Part shown: positions 1 through 5,876 of the stretch, one piece after another
Position numbering within the stretch: the stretch's first letter is position 1
How the letters are laid out: each line of letters opens with the position of its first letter
Origin: Nocardiopsaceae bacterium
GTDB taxonomy: Bacteria > Actinomycetota > Actinomycetes > Streptosporangiales > Streptosporangiaceae
Reading direction: 5' to 3'
Assembly (NCBI GenBank): GCA_031254715.1
Contig: JAIRTY010000440.1
Coordinates: 1-9,379 of the forward strand
Length of the DNA: 9,379 bases
Position numbers and translations under genes: made by a program
The notes under the pieces: generated by a model
Database searches by the model: none
What the model was told of the DNA's origin: nothing
The model's input: only the letters and a program-made list of their open reading frames with translations

Positions 1-900
1 ATGAGCGATATCGCCGAGCGGGGGGGTCTTGGGGGGTCGTCCCCCCGGGCAGGCACCGAGCGGGGGGGTTCTGGAGGGCCGGCCCGGCTCGATCCTGGGC
101 TGGACGCGCTGTGGGAGCGGCGGGCCACGCTCACGCCGGATGATGTCGCGGCCAGGGAGATGGTCGTGGCCGCGGTGGACGCCCTGGACGCGGGCGAGGC
201 ACGGGTGGCCTGGCCTGATCCGGAGACCGGCCAGGTCACCGTGGATGAGCGCGCGAAGCAGGCGATTCTGCTCGCGTTCCGGCTGCTGCCGATGACCGGG
301 TCCGAGGTCGGGGGGTTCCGTTATCACGACCGGGTTCCGCTGAAGACGCGCCTGGACGGCGTGCGGATGGTCCCGGGCGCGATCGCCCGCTGGGGCTCCT
401 ACCTGGCGCCGGGCACCGTGCTCATGCCGTCTTTCGTCAACATCGGCGCCCATGTCGACGCCGGCACCATGATCGACACCTGGGCCACCGTCGGGTCCTG
501 CGCCCAGGTCGGCAGGAACGTCCACGTGGGGGGCGGCTGCGGGATCGGCGGCGTGCTCGAGCCGCCGAACGCGGTGCCGGTCGTGGTCGGGGACGACGCG
601 ATGCTCATGTCCCGGTGCATGGTGGTGGAGGGTGCCCGGGTGGGGGAGGGCGCCGTGCTGGGCGCCGGCACCATCCTGGCCGCCAGCTCGCACGTGATCG
701 ACGTCGAGACCGGCGAGGAGCTGCCGCGGGGCGAGGCACCGCCGTGGTCGGTGTGCGTCGGCGGGACGCGGCTGCGCACGTTCGGTGGCGGGGAGTTCGG
801 CCTGCCGTGCGTGCTGGTGCTGAAGCGGCTGCCGGAGGGCAGCAGGCACGACAAGGCGGCCCTCAACGAAATCCTGCGTGACCACGGCGTGAGCGGCTGA
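1..900 (+). CDS. dapD: 2,3,4,5-tetrahydropyridine-2,6-dicarboxylate N-succinyltransferase (DapD), E. coli-type
   Basis: The enzyme transfers succinyl from succinyl-CoA to tetrahydrodipicolinate in the succinylase branch of diaminopimelate/lysine synthesis (cytosolic, trimeric left-handed beta-helix family). The 299-residue product aligns well from about residue 33 with the 274-residue E. coli enzyme: LWERRATLTP near the start, LMPSFVNIGAHVDAGTMIDT at 141-160, WATVGSCAQVG at 161-171, GGVLEP at 183-188 and VVEG at 208-211. The likely catalytic acids are D159 and E210, matching D141/E189 of the family. The hexapeptide-like beta-helix fills about 125-225. The first 30 residues are a Gly/Ser/Arg-rich extension absent from E. 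coli and encoded by G-runs. No in-frame ATG, GTG or TTG lies between residue 1 and the start of homology, so ATG at 1 is the best start unless a longer one lies outside the window. This looks like the proteobacterial-type DapD rather than the longer type known from Mycobacterium and Streptomyces (from memory). Confidence 0.95.
   Translation: MSDIAERGGLGGSSPRAGTERGGSGGPARLDPGLDALWERRATLTPDDVAAREMVVAAVDALDAGEARVAWPDPETGQVTVDERAKQAILLAFRLLPMTGSEVGGFRYHDRVPLKTRLDGVRMVPGAIARWGSYLAPGTVLMPSFVNIGAHVDAGTMIDTWATVGSCAQVGRNVHVGGGCGIGGVLEPPNAVPVVVGDDAMLMSRCMVVEGARVGEGAVLGAGTILAASSHVIDVETGEELPRGEAPPWSVCVGGTRLRTFGGGEFGLPCVLVLKRLPEGSRHDKAALNEILRDHGVSG
31..46 (+). repeat. Perfect G6-TCGT-C6 hairpin inside the dapD 5' coding end
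   Basis: Six G (31-36), a 4-nt loop TCGT and six C (41-46) form a perfect stem in the first 50 nt of the dapD reading frame. It lies between two copies of GAGCGGGGGGGT (17-28 and 59-70). All lie in the poorly conserved N-terminal extension. A role in translation control is only a possibility; the tracts may simply be low-complexity drift. Confidence 0.6.
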
Positions 901-911
901 CGATGGTCGGC

Positions 912-939
912 CTGACCACCGGTTAGCCCCGGCTACCGT
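912..939 (+). promoter_or_regulatory. Candidate promoter of the LOG-family gene
   Basis: CTGACC (912-917, resembling TTGACA) and TACCGT (934-939, fitting the actinobacterial TAnnnT -10) are 16 bp apart. They lie just before the GTG at 949. The predicted start of transcription falls only a few bases before that GTG, so the message would be leaderless or nearly so, although GGGA at 940-943 could also act as a ribosome site. The match is by eye and could be chance. Confidence 0.4.
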
Positions 940-948
940 GGGAAAATC

Positions 949-1758
949 GTGAGCGTGCAATCTGAGTCACGCCGCCGGGTGCGCCGGCAGGGACCGGCAA
1001 CGCTGCGCGGGCGTGCCATTCCCAAGACGACCACCGATCAGCGGCTGCTCGACCGGCGTGGGCCCAGCGACTGGGTGCACACCGACCCGTGGCGGGTGAT
1101 GCGGATCCAGGCCGAGTTCGTCGAGGGCTTCGGCCTGCTCGCTGAGCTGGGAATGGCGGTGTCGCTGTTCGGCTCGTCCCGGGTCCAGCCCGGGTCGCCG
1201 GACTACGAGCTCGCCGAGCGCATCGCGGCCCGGCTGGCGGCGGCCGGCTACGCCGTGATCACCGGCGGCGGCCCGGGAGTCATGGAGGCGGCCAACAAGG
1301 GGGCGTCCCAGGCGGGCGGGGTCTCGGTGGGCCTCGGCATCGAACTGCCGCTGGAGCAGGGCCTGAACGACTACGTCGACATCGGCCTGGAGTTCCGCTA
1401 CTTCTTCGTGCGCAAGACCGTGTTCGTCAAGTACTCGCAGGCGTTCGTGTTCCTGCCGGGCGGGTTCGGCACGCTGGATGAGCTGTTCGAGGCGCTGACC
1501 CTGGTCCAGACCGGCAAGATCACCAGGTTCCCGCTGGTGCTCGTCGGCTCCGGCTACTGGTCAGGCCTGCTGTCCTGGATCCGTGACACGCTGGTTGCCG
1601 AGGGCAAGGTCGGCGCGGAAGACGCCGGCCTGCTGCAGGTGGTGGACGACCCGGACGAGGTCGTCCGGCTGATCCAGGAAGCGCACCACAATGGCAAGGC
1701 TTTCGAGTCGGCGGTGACGCGAGCCGATGCCCGGCCCCGGGCAATCTCCCCGGACTGA
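949..1758 (+). CDS. LOG-family (TIGR00730) Rossmann-fold protein, putative nucleoside 5'-monophosphate phosphoribohydrolase
   Basis: The 269-residue product carries both hallmarks of the LOG/lysine-decarboxylase-like family: GGGPGVMEAAN at 106-116 and PGGFGTLDE at 170-178. These bind the nucleotide phosphate and place the catalytic Arg/Glu. The family cleaves N6-modified AMP (cytokinin riboside monophosphate) or AMP to base plus ribose 5-phosphate; the substrate here is unknown. The Rossmann core spans about 65-250. About 50 residues before it are basic and variable, but include the WRVMRIQAEFVEGF helix typical of longer actinobacterial members. The C-terminal 20 residues look disordered. The start is GTG at 949, with GGGA (940-943) 5 nt upstream. 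It sits 48 nt after dapD, matching the dapD/dapE-LOG neighbourhood of other actinomycetes. Confidence 0.93.
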   Translation: MSVQSESRRRVRRQGPATLRGRAIPKTTTDQRLLDRRGPSDWVHTDPWRVMRIQAEFVEGFGLLAELGMAVSLFGSSRVQPGSPDYELAERIAARLAAAGYAVITGGGPGVMEAANKGASQAGGVSVGLGIELPLEQGLNDYVDIGLEFRYFFVRKTVFVKYSQAFVFLPGGFGTLDELFEALTLVQTGKITRFPLVLVGSGYWSGLLSWIRDTLVAEGKVGAEDAGLLQVVDDPDEVVRLIQEAHHNGKAFESAVTRADARPRAISPD

Positions 1759-1763
1759 CGCCG

Positions 1764-1826
1764 GCCGCACCGGCACCGGCGGTCCCGCCTGCCGCACCGG
1801 TACCGGCGGCACCGGCGGTCCTGCCT
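1764..1826 (+). repeat. Imperfect tandem GC-rich repeat (27 + 36 bp)
   Basis: Unit A (1764-1790) and unit B (1791-1826) share GCCGCACCGGYACCGGCGG at their start and GGTCCYGCCT at their end. B differs mainly by one extra 9-bp ACCGGCGGC block. The repeat lies between the stop of the LOG gene and the stop of the convergent folP remnant. Short GC stems can be drawn in it, but there is no T-tract. I see no coding function in 1759-1881. Confidence 0.6.
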
Positions 1827-1881
1827 ACTGCCGGCGGCAACGCCACGGGCTGCAGGCCGCCACTGGCTCCGGTAGGTCCGT

Positions 1882-2130
1882 TCACCCAAGCCCGCGGACG
1901 GCGCGCCGGGGCGGCTGGTCGCCGCGGATCGCGGCGGTCATGTCCAGTGCGCGCCGGACCGCTGCCATGTGCCTGGTGCGCACGGCTGGCGCCCCCCGCC
2001 AGGCACTGACCGCGGCGACCGCCACGGCAGCGGCCGGCCCGGCCCCGGCCAGGTCGCAATCGACGGTGCCGCGCTGGCAGCCGGCCTGGCCGGCGTCGCT
2101 GGCGGAGATCAGTGCCGTCCCTGGCCGCGG
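1882..2130 (-). pseudogene. 3' fragment of a dihydropteroate synthase (folP2-like) gene
   Basis: The minus strand between about 2130 and the TGA at 1882-1884 reads as the last 80 or so residues of an actinobacterial FolP/FolP2. Seen in the sequence: AAVSAWRGAPAVRT, then RHMAAVRRALDMTAAIRG, then PPRRAVRGLG at the end. From memory, Rv1207 ends with ATALAAAAGARMFRV, HEVAATRRVLEMVASIQG and PPTRTVRGLA. The pterin/sulfonamide-site motif SNKD appears as SASD, so the Lys is gone, and the RVHE motif appears as RTRH. The TIM barrel that should precede it is absent: further upstream on this strand is only the antisense of the DivIVA-like gene. The fragment has no plausible start of its own and cannot encode a working enzyme. 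The 5' limit is approximate. Confidence 0.75.
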
Positions 2131-2170
2131 CGAGTGCGTGCTCACCTTCTGAGCATGGCACGATTCGTAT

Positions 2171-2488
2171 GTGTCAGTGGTCCTGCTGCTCGCTGCCGCC
2201 GCCGTCGTCGCCGGCGCGATCCTGGTCGCTGCCGGCCGGGGCGGTGAGCTGGCCGACTTCCCGGCCGATGTCGCCCCGTTCGGGCTGGCGAAGGTCACCG
2301 CCGCGGACATCGCTCTGCTGCGGCCGCCCAAGTCGCTGTGGGGATACCACCCCGGCCTGACGGAGGAAGCGCTGGCGGTGATCGCGCACGCGGTCAGCGA
2401 ACGGGACGCCGAGATCGCGCAGCTGCGCAGCCAGCTCGCGCAACTGCCGCCGCCCGCTCCCGGAGGCGAGGACACCTGCGATGGGTGA
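2171..2488 (+). CDS. Small membrane-anchored DivIVA-like protein (Rv1209-like)
   Basis: The 105-residue product has one N-terminal hydrophobic helix (residues 3-22, rich in V/L/A) and a short linker. A region at about 46-79 (ADIALLRPPKSLWGYHPGL and following residues) resembles the small DivIVA domain, and a charged amphipathic coiled-coil-like stretch follows to about 92 before a Pro-rich tail. Proteins of this kind sit directly upstream of tagA in mycobacteria and relatives (Rv1209, from memory). Their role is unproven, probably at the membrane or division site. The start is GTG at 2171; an in-frame TGA at 2150-2152 limits any extension, and the ribosome site is weak. It overlaps tagA by 8 nt (2481-2488), pointing to translational coupling. 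The DivIVA match is divergent, so the family name is less certain than the gene. Confidence 0.75.
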   Translation: MSVVLLLAAAAVVAGAILVAAGRGGELADFPADVAPFGLAKVTAADIALLRPPKSLWGYHPGLTEEALAVIAHAVSERDAEIAQLRSQLAQLPPPAPGGEDTCDG

Positions 2489-3068
2489 GCCACCGCCCGG
2501 GAGCGCCGAGCCGGGGCCGGATGGCCGCCTTCGCTGTCCGTGGGCGCTCGGCACCGCGGACTACCTCGCGTACCACGACGATGAGTGGGGCAGGCCGGTC
2601 ACCGGCGACATCGCGGTGTTCGAGCGGCTGTGCCTGGAGGGGTTCCAGTCCGGGCTGTCATGGCTCACGATCCTGCGCAAGCGGGAGAACTTCCGCGCCG
2701 CGTTCGCCGGCTTTGACCTCGCGGCCGTCGCCAGGTTCGGCGACCAGGACGTGGCGCGGCTGTTGTCGGACGCCGGCATCGTGCGCAACCGCGCGAAGAT
2801 CAACGCTGTCATCGGCAACGCGCGGGCCGCGCAGGCGGTGCCCGGCGGCATCGCCTCGCTGGTGTGGCGGTACGCCGGCGAGCCCGGCCCGGCCCCCGTC
2901 ACCCTGGCCGACGTGCCGCCGTCCACCCCCGCATCCCGGGCGCTGAGCCGTGAGCTGCGCCGCAACGGCTTCGCGTTCACCGGACCGGTGACCGCGTACG
3001 CCACTATGCAGGCGTGCGGGGTGGTTAATGACCATCTGGCGGGCTGCTTCCGGCGGGACGGCCGGTGA
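2481..3068 (+). CDS. tagA: DNA-3-methyladenine glycosylase I
   Basis: This base-excision enzyme removes 3-methyladenine from alkylated DNA. The 195-residue product matches E. coli Tag along its length. The four HhH-family zinc ligands are present: C19 (RCPWA), H32 (YHDDEWG), H185 and C189 (NDHLAGC). The catalytic/base-binding Glu is E53 in CLEGFQSGLSW (51-61). Further conserved blocks are RKRENFRAAF, DAGIVRNRAKINAVIGNARA and MQACGVVNDH. It starts with ATG inside the last codons of the DivIVA-like gene (8-nt overlap) and so is probably co-translated with it. The first 17 residues are a Pro/Gly-rich extension relative to E. coli. No key residue is missing. Confidence 0.96.
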   Translation: MGEPPPGSAEPGPDGRLRCPWALGTADYLAYHDDEWGRPVTGDIAVFERLCLEGFQSGLSWLTILRKRENFRAAFAGFDLAAVARFGDQDVARLLSDAGIVRNRAKINAVIGNARAAQAVPGGIASLVWRYAGEPGPAPVTLADVPPSTPASRALSRELRRNGFAFTGPVTAYATMQACGVVNDHLAGCFRRDGR

Positions 3069-3089
3069 ATCATGTATTCGTGATTCAGA
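3066..3089 (+). promoter_or_regulatory. Operator-like inverted repeat overlapping the tagA stop codon
   Basis: TGAATCA (3066-3072) and TGATTCA (3081-3087) form a 7-bp inverted repeat with an 8-nt spacer; the tagA TGA is the first three bases. The right arm lies in CGTGATTCAGA (3079-3089), which matches 9 of 11 positions of the palindrome before the XRE gene. A weak -10 candidate, TAGAAC (3105-3110), follows. This would place an operator in the promoter of the small ORF at 3132. It is a by-eye call. Confidence 0.4.
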
Positions 3090-3131
3090 CGGACCATGCC
3101 ACACTAGAACTTGACGATTCGTGGAGGCGAG

Positions 3132-3305
3132 ATGACTCAGCGTGTGCGCGTCGGCAGTTATCTGGGATTTTCCCAGGCCGCCGACGATGCGCAGCAGTGC
3201 TTCGACGCGCTTGAGTCAATCTCGCCCGGCGAAAGCGGCGCGGCCCGGAGGCCGATGCGGGCTGCGTGGGAGCGGGCGATGCCGCGCTGGCGGGGAAAAC
3301 CGTGA
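3132..3305 (+). CDS. Small orphan protein (57 aa), hypothetical
   Basis: I do not recognise this protein. It begins MTQRVRVGSYLGFSQAADDA and ends in a basic RWRGKP tail. It has no membrane segment or signal peptide. In favour of a real gene: a good ribosome site GGAGG (3123-3127) four nt before the ATG, a promoter/operator-like region just upstream, and lower GC in the first codons than in typical shadow frames. Against: it is short, has no family, and its second half has the Arg/Pro composition of chance GC-rich frames. It lies between tagA and the methyltransferase gene (85 nt downstream), so it could be a leader ORF of that gene. Confidence 0.4.
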   Translation: MTQRVRVGSYLGFSQAADDAQQCFDALESISPGESGAARRPMRAAWERAMPRWRGKP

Positions 3306-3390
3306 AGCTCGGCGCAACCGTGATGCAGTCGTTCCCGTCTAACCGTGCGGGAGCGGAACTGCAGGAGGGAACAGAACGGGCGGAATACCC

Positions 3391-4221
3391 ATGACCGAGG
3401 CATCAGCTCCCAGCGTCCCGCCGGGCGTGGACCCAAACGTCCCCGCCCCCGCCCGGCTCTATGACTATTACCTGGGCGGGACCCACAACTACCCGGTTGA
3501 TCGCGAGGCGGCCGAGCAGATCCGCAAGCTGATCCCGGAGCTTTCCGACGCGGCATGGGCGAACCGCGGCTTCCATCAGCGGGCGGCGCGATGGATCGCG
3601 CTGCAGGACGTCCGGCAGTTCATCGACATCGGTTCTGGACTGCCGACCGTCGGCAACACGCACGAGGTGGTGCAGCGGGTCGACCCGGCGATGCGGGTGG
3701 TGTACGTGGATCACGACCCGCTGGTGCTCGCGCACTCGGCCCCGCTGCTGGCCGGCCAGCGCCGCACCCGGGCGATCCAAGCCGACCTGCGGAAGCCCGA
3801 TCAGCTGCTGAGTCATCCGGACCTGACCGGGCTGATCGACTTCAGCCAGCCGACCGGGCTGATGATGACGTGGGTCATGCACTTCGTGGCGGACTCTGAC
3901 GACCCGCAGGGCCTGGTCGCGCGGTACCTGGCCGCGCTGGCACCGGGCAGTTACCTGGCGCTGTCGCACGTGACCAACGAGAAGACGCCGCCCGCTTCGG
4001 TGGCGGCCGCTGAGGCTCTCTACGCCAAGGCCTCCGAGCAGCTCTACTTCCGTCCGAGAGCCGACGTCCAGCGGTTCTTCGACGGCCTCGAGCTGATCTC
4101 GCCCTGCCCCAACACGGCGGCTGAGGTCGTGCATACCGGCGACTGGGGTGCCGAAGATCCCGAGCTGGCCGACAGCGACGGCTCCCGCTGGAGCTGGTGC
4201 GGCGTGGCACGTAAATCGTGA
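3391..4221 (+). CDS. SAM-dependent methyltransferase, DUF574/Methyltransf_19 family
   Basis: The 276-residue product is a typical member of an actinomycete-expanded class I methyltransferase family. The N-terminal signature is present (PNVPAPARLYDYYLGGTHN, about 15-33, then FPVD-like YPVDREAAEQI). The SAM-binding Gly loop is FIDIGSGLPT at 77-86, the acidic second motif is VVYVDHDPLV at about 103-112, and the closing strand is SRWSWCGVARKS. The length is normal. The substrate is unknown for the whole family; members often lie beside XRE/DUF397 genes. ATG at 3391 has a modest GGCGGA site upstream. A stronger GGAGGG (3364-3369) is about 21 nt away, too far for this start. The TGA at 4219-4221 overlaps a GTG (4218-4220) that opens the next reading frame. 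Confidence 0.92.
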   Translation: MTEASAPSVPPGVDPNVPAPARLYDYYLGGTHNYPVDREAAEQIRKLIPELSDAAWANRGFHQRAARWIALQDVRQFIDIGSGLPTVGNTHEVVQRVDPAMRVVYVDHDPLVLAHSAPLLAGQRRTRAIQADLRKPDQLLSHPDLTGLIDFSQPTGLMMTWVMHFVADSDDPQGLVARYLAALAPGSYLALSHVTNEKTPPASVAAAEALYAKASEQLYFRPRADVQRFFDGLELISPCPNTAAEVVHTGDWGAEDPELADSDGSRWSWCGVARKS

Positions 4222-4310
4222 CCAGGGTGCCTGGAACGGGAGAGCACGTGGTGGACGCCAAGGGCAGGTCCGGTGGGCCAGGGCCGTCGCGGACGGCGGC
4301 CGGAGCGGAC

Positions 4311-4559
4311 ATGCCCAAGCCAACGGTGGCAGAGCTGGGGATCGATCCGGCCGCGGCGCAGTGGCAGCGGTCGGGCGAGGGAGACGACGCGGTTGAGGTC
4401 GCCTTCGTCCCCCGGAGCGGCGCCGAGGGCGAGACCTGGGTCCTGGTCAGGGTGGCAGGTGACCCGGATGGCCGGATCCTGGTGTACGACGCGTTCGAAT
4501 GGGAGTGCTTCCTGGACGGGGTCCGGGGAGGCGAGTTCGACGACGGCGCAGCCCGGTAG
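4311..4559 (+). CDS. DUF397-like small protein
   Basis: The 82-residue product has the DUF397 pattern in divergent form: WQRSG (18-22), AVEVAFV (27-33), WVLVRVAGDPDGRILVY (43-59) and EWECFLDGVRGGEFD (63-77). Classical DUF397 has WRKSS, CVEVA, VAVRDSKDP and W..FL..V+.GEFD at these places. DUF397 proteins are small actinobacterial partners of XRE/DUF5753 regulators; some counteract their cognate regulator, but this one is untested. I chose ATG 4311 because GGAG (4302-4305) precedes it by 5 nt and recognisable homology begins there. A longer in-frame start, GTG 4218, overlaps the methyltransferase stop by 4 nt and would add 31 Gly/Arg-rich residues. Either way the gene is probably co-transcribed with the methyltransferase. 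Confidence 0.8.
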   Translation: MPKPTVAELGIDPAAAQWQRSGEGDDAVEVAFVPRSGAEGETWVLVRVAGDPDGRILVYDAFEWECFLDGVRGGEFDDGAAR

Positions 4560-4675
4560 CAGGGTGCCTCGACGTGACCCGCATGGCCTGGCCCCCGGCC
4601 GCTACGGCGCTGGATAGCCCCGGCCTGCAACCCAGAGTGACCGGTAGCCGGGCCAGATGTGAACCCACGTAAAAC

Positions 4676-4705
4676 TGTGATTCACAACTTAGGTAGCGGT
4701 ATACT
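4676..4705 (+). promoter_or_regulatory. Palindromic operator and promoter of the XRE regulator gene
   Basis: TGTGATTCACA (4676-4686) is a perfect 5-1-5 palindrome. It covers the place where a -35 box would be for the good -10 hexamer TATACT (4700-4705); GTGATT at 4677-4682 leaves a 17-bp spacer. An additional TGTGA half-site (4658-4662) lies 18 bp upstream. The start codon at 4739 follows with GGGAGG (4725-4730). This position, in the promoter of a DNA-binding protein, suggests autoregulation (inference). This 179-bp gap (4560-4738) holds no gene. Confidence 0.65.
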
Positions 4706-4738
4706 CTCGGTGACGCCCTGTCAAGGGAGGCAGCGCAG

Positions 4739-5590
4739 ATGAGCGACGAGGCCTATGGCGCGACGATCGCCAAGCGCCGGCTGGCGCGCCGCCTCGCCCA
4801 GCTCCGGGTGAAGAGCGGCTACACCGCAAACCACGTCTGTGACGTCCTGAACTGGGGCCGGGGAAAGGTCGGCCGGTTCGAGGCCAACCAGTGGAAGCGC
4901 CCGGAGATGAGCGACATCCGGGACCTGCTGCGGATCTACCCGGTGACCGATGACGAGCGGGAAGAGATCGAGCAGCTCGCCATCAAGTCCCGTGCCCGCC
5001 CTTGGTGGCGCGAGTACACCGAGATCTTCGAGAACGAGTTCCCCGGCTACGAGAACGATGCCACCCGGATCCGGGTGTTCATGCCACTGGTCATGCCCGG
5101 CCTGCTGGCAACCGCGGATTACAGCGAGGCCCTCTTGCGCAGCGGCGGGATGCCGCCGCTGCGGCAGCGGAAGACCATGGAGACGCGCAAGCGGCGGCAG
5201 GAGATCCTGGAACGGGCCGATGGGACCGCTCCCCGATTGACTGCCGTGATCACCGAGGCGTCGCTCATGTACCAGTGGGGGGTGAAAACGGACCGACGTG
5301 ACCAGATCGAGCATCTGATCGAGTTGTCCCGGCGCGACAACATCGAATTGCGCATCCAGCGCTTTGCGGATGGCCCGCCGGTGGGCGCGCATTCGATGGT
5401 CAACATTTTCGGCTTCGCCGACGGTGAGCCCAGCCTGGTCTTCGTGGAAACCGACTACACGATCCAGGAGGTAAGTGACAGGGCCGAAGTGAAGAGCTAC
5501 GTGGAGGCTTTCGGCCGCGCTTGTGATGCGGCCCTGGAGCCCCGCGACACGGTGTTTTACCTGAAGACAATGGCCGAGCAACTGGAGTAA
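4739..5590 (+). CDS. XRE-family helix-turn-helix regulator with DUF5753 domain
   Basis: The 283-residue product has an N-terminal XRE helix-turn-helix (about 14-68), with RLAQLRVKSGYTANHV as first helices and a recognition region near VGRFEANQWKRPE. A C-terminal DUF5753 domain follows (about 98-277) with the marks FPGYENDA, VMPGLLATADYSEALL (118-133), ITEASLMYQWGV and VFVETDYTI. This is the WhiJ-like architecture, very common in Streptomyces and relatives, where such proteins act with a neighbouring DUF397 protein in development and antibiotic control. The start is supported by GGGAGG 8 nt upstream. The DUF397 gene begins 3 nt after the stop, so the two form one operon ended by a strong terminator. 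Its target is probably the palindrome in its own promoter and the near-copy before the ATPase gene (inference). Confidence 0.95.
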   Translation: MSDEAYGATIAKRRLARRLAQLRVKSGYTANHVCDVLNWGRGKVGRFEANQWKRPEMSDIRDLLRIYPVTDDEREEIEQLAIKSRARPWWREYTEIFENEFPGYENDATRIRVFMPLVMPGLLATADYSEALLRSGGMPPLRQRKTMETRKRRQEILERADGTAPRLTAVITEASLMYQWGVKTDRRDQIEHLIELSRRDNIELRIQRFADGPPVGAHSMVNIFGFADGEPSLVFVETDYTIQEVSDRAEVKSYVEAFGRACDAALEPRDTVFYLKTMAEQLE

Positions 5591-5593
5591 ACC

Positions 5594-5815
5594 ATGACCG
5601 ACCTGTCTCAAGCCCGCTGGCGAAAGGCCCGGCGGAGTTCGCACAACGGCGGCTGCGTCGAGGTGGCCGCCAACCTGCCGGAGGTGGTCGCCATCAGGGA
5701 TAGCAAGCGTCCCGGGGACGGCGCCCACGTGATCGGCCGGGTCGCTTTCGCCGCGTTCCTGGCAGATGCGAAGGAGGGCAGGTACGACCTCAGCCGTCCT
5801 TCGCGGGCGCGCTGA
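5594..5815 (+). CDS. DUF397 domain protein (canonical)
   Basis: The 73-residue product shows the full DUF397 signature: WRKARRSS (9-16), NGGCVEVA (18-25), VVAIRDSKRP (31-40) and FAAFLADAKEGRYD (52-65). It starts 3 nt after the stop of the XRE gene, with GGAG (5584-5587) inside the end of that gene as ribosome site, so translation is likely coupled. It is the presumed partner or antagonist of the XRE/DUF5753 protein. The strong hairpin at 5832-5876 ends the operon. No membrane segment is seen. Confidence 0.95.
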   Translation: MTDLSQARWRKARRSSHNGGCVEVAANLPEVVAIRDSKRPGDGAHVIGRVAFAAFLADAKEGRYDLSRPSRAR

Positions 5816-5831
5816 CCCAGCTTCCCCCGCA

Positions 5832-5876
5832 CAAAGAGGAATCCCCCGGGCCGTCACCCCGGGGGATTCTTCTTTG
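5832..5876. terminator. Strong intrinsic terminator, potentially bidirectional
   Basis: Positions 5832-5850 pair with 5858-5876 in a 19-bp stem with a single G-T pair, around a 7-nt loop (5851-5857). The core is AATCCCCCGGG/CCCGGGGGATT with flanking AAAGA and TCTTT, which give a U-rich 3' arm on either strand. It begins 16 nt after the DUF397 stop codon. Confidence 0.92.

Noticed and set aside
1727..2152. 141-codon plus-strand frame in the LOG-DivIVA gap
   Set aside because: It overlaps the end of the LOG gene, is translated partly from the tandem repeat, and is low-complexity. The opposite strand of the same stretch shows FolP similarity instead.
3403..4323. 306-codon open frame on the minus strand opposite the methyltransferase
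   Set aside because: It is antisense to a canonical DUF574 protein and has no recognisable motif.
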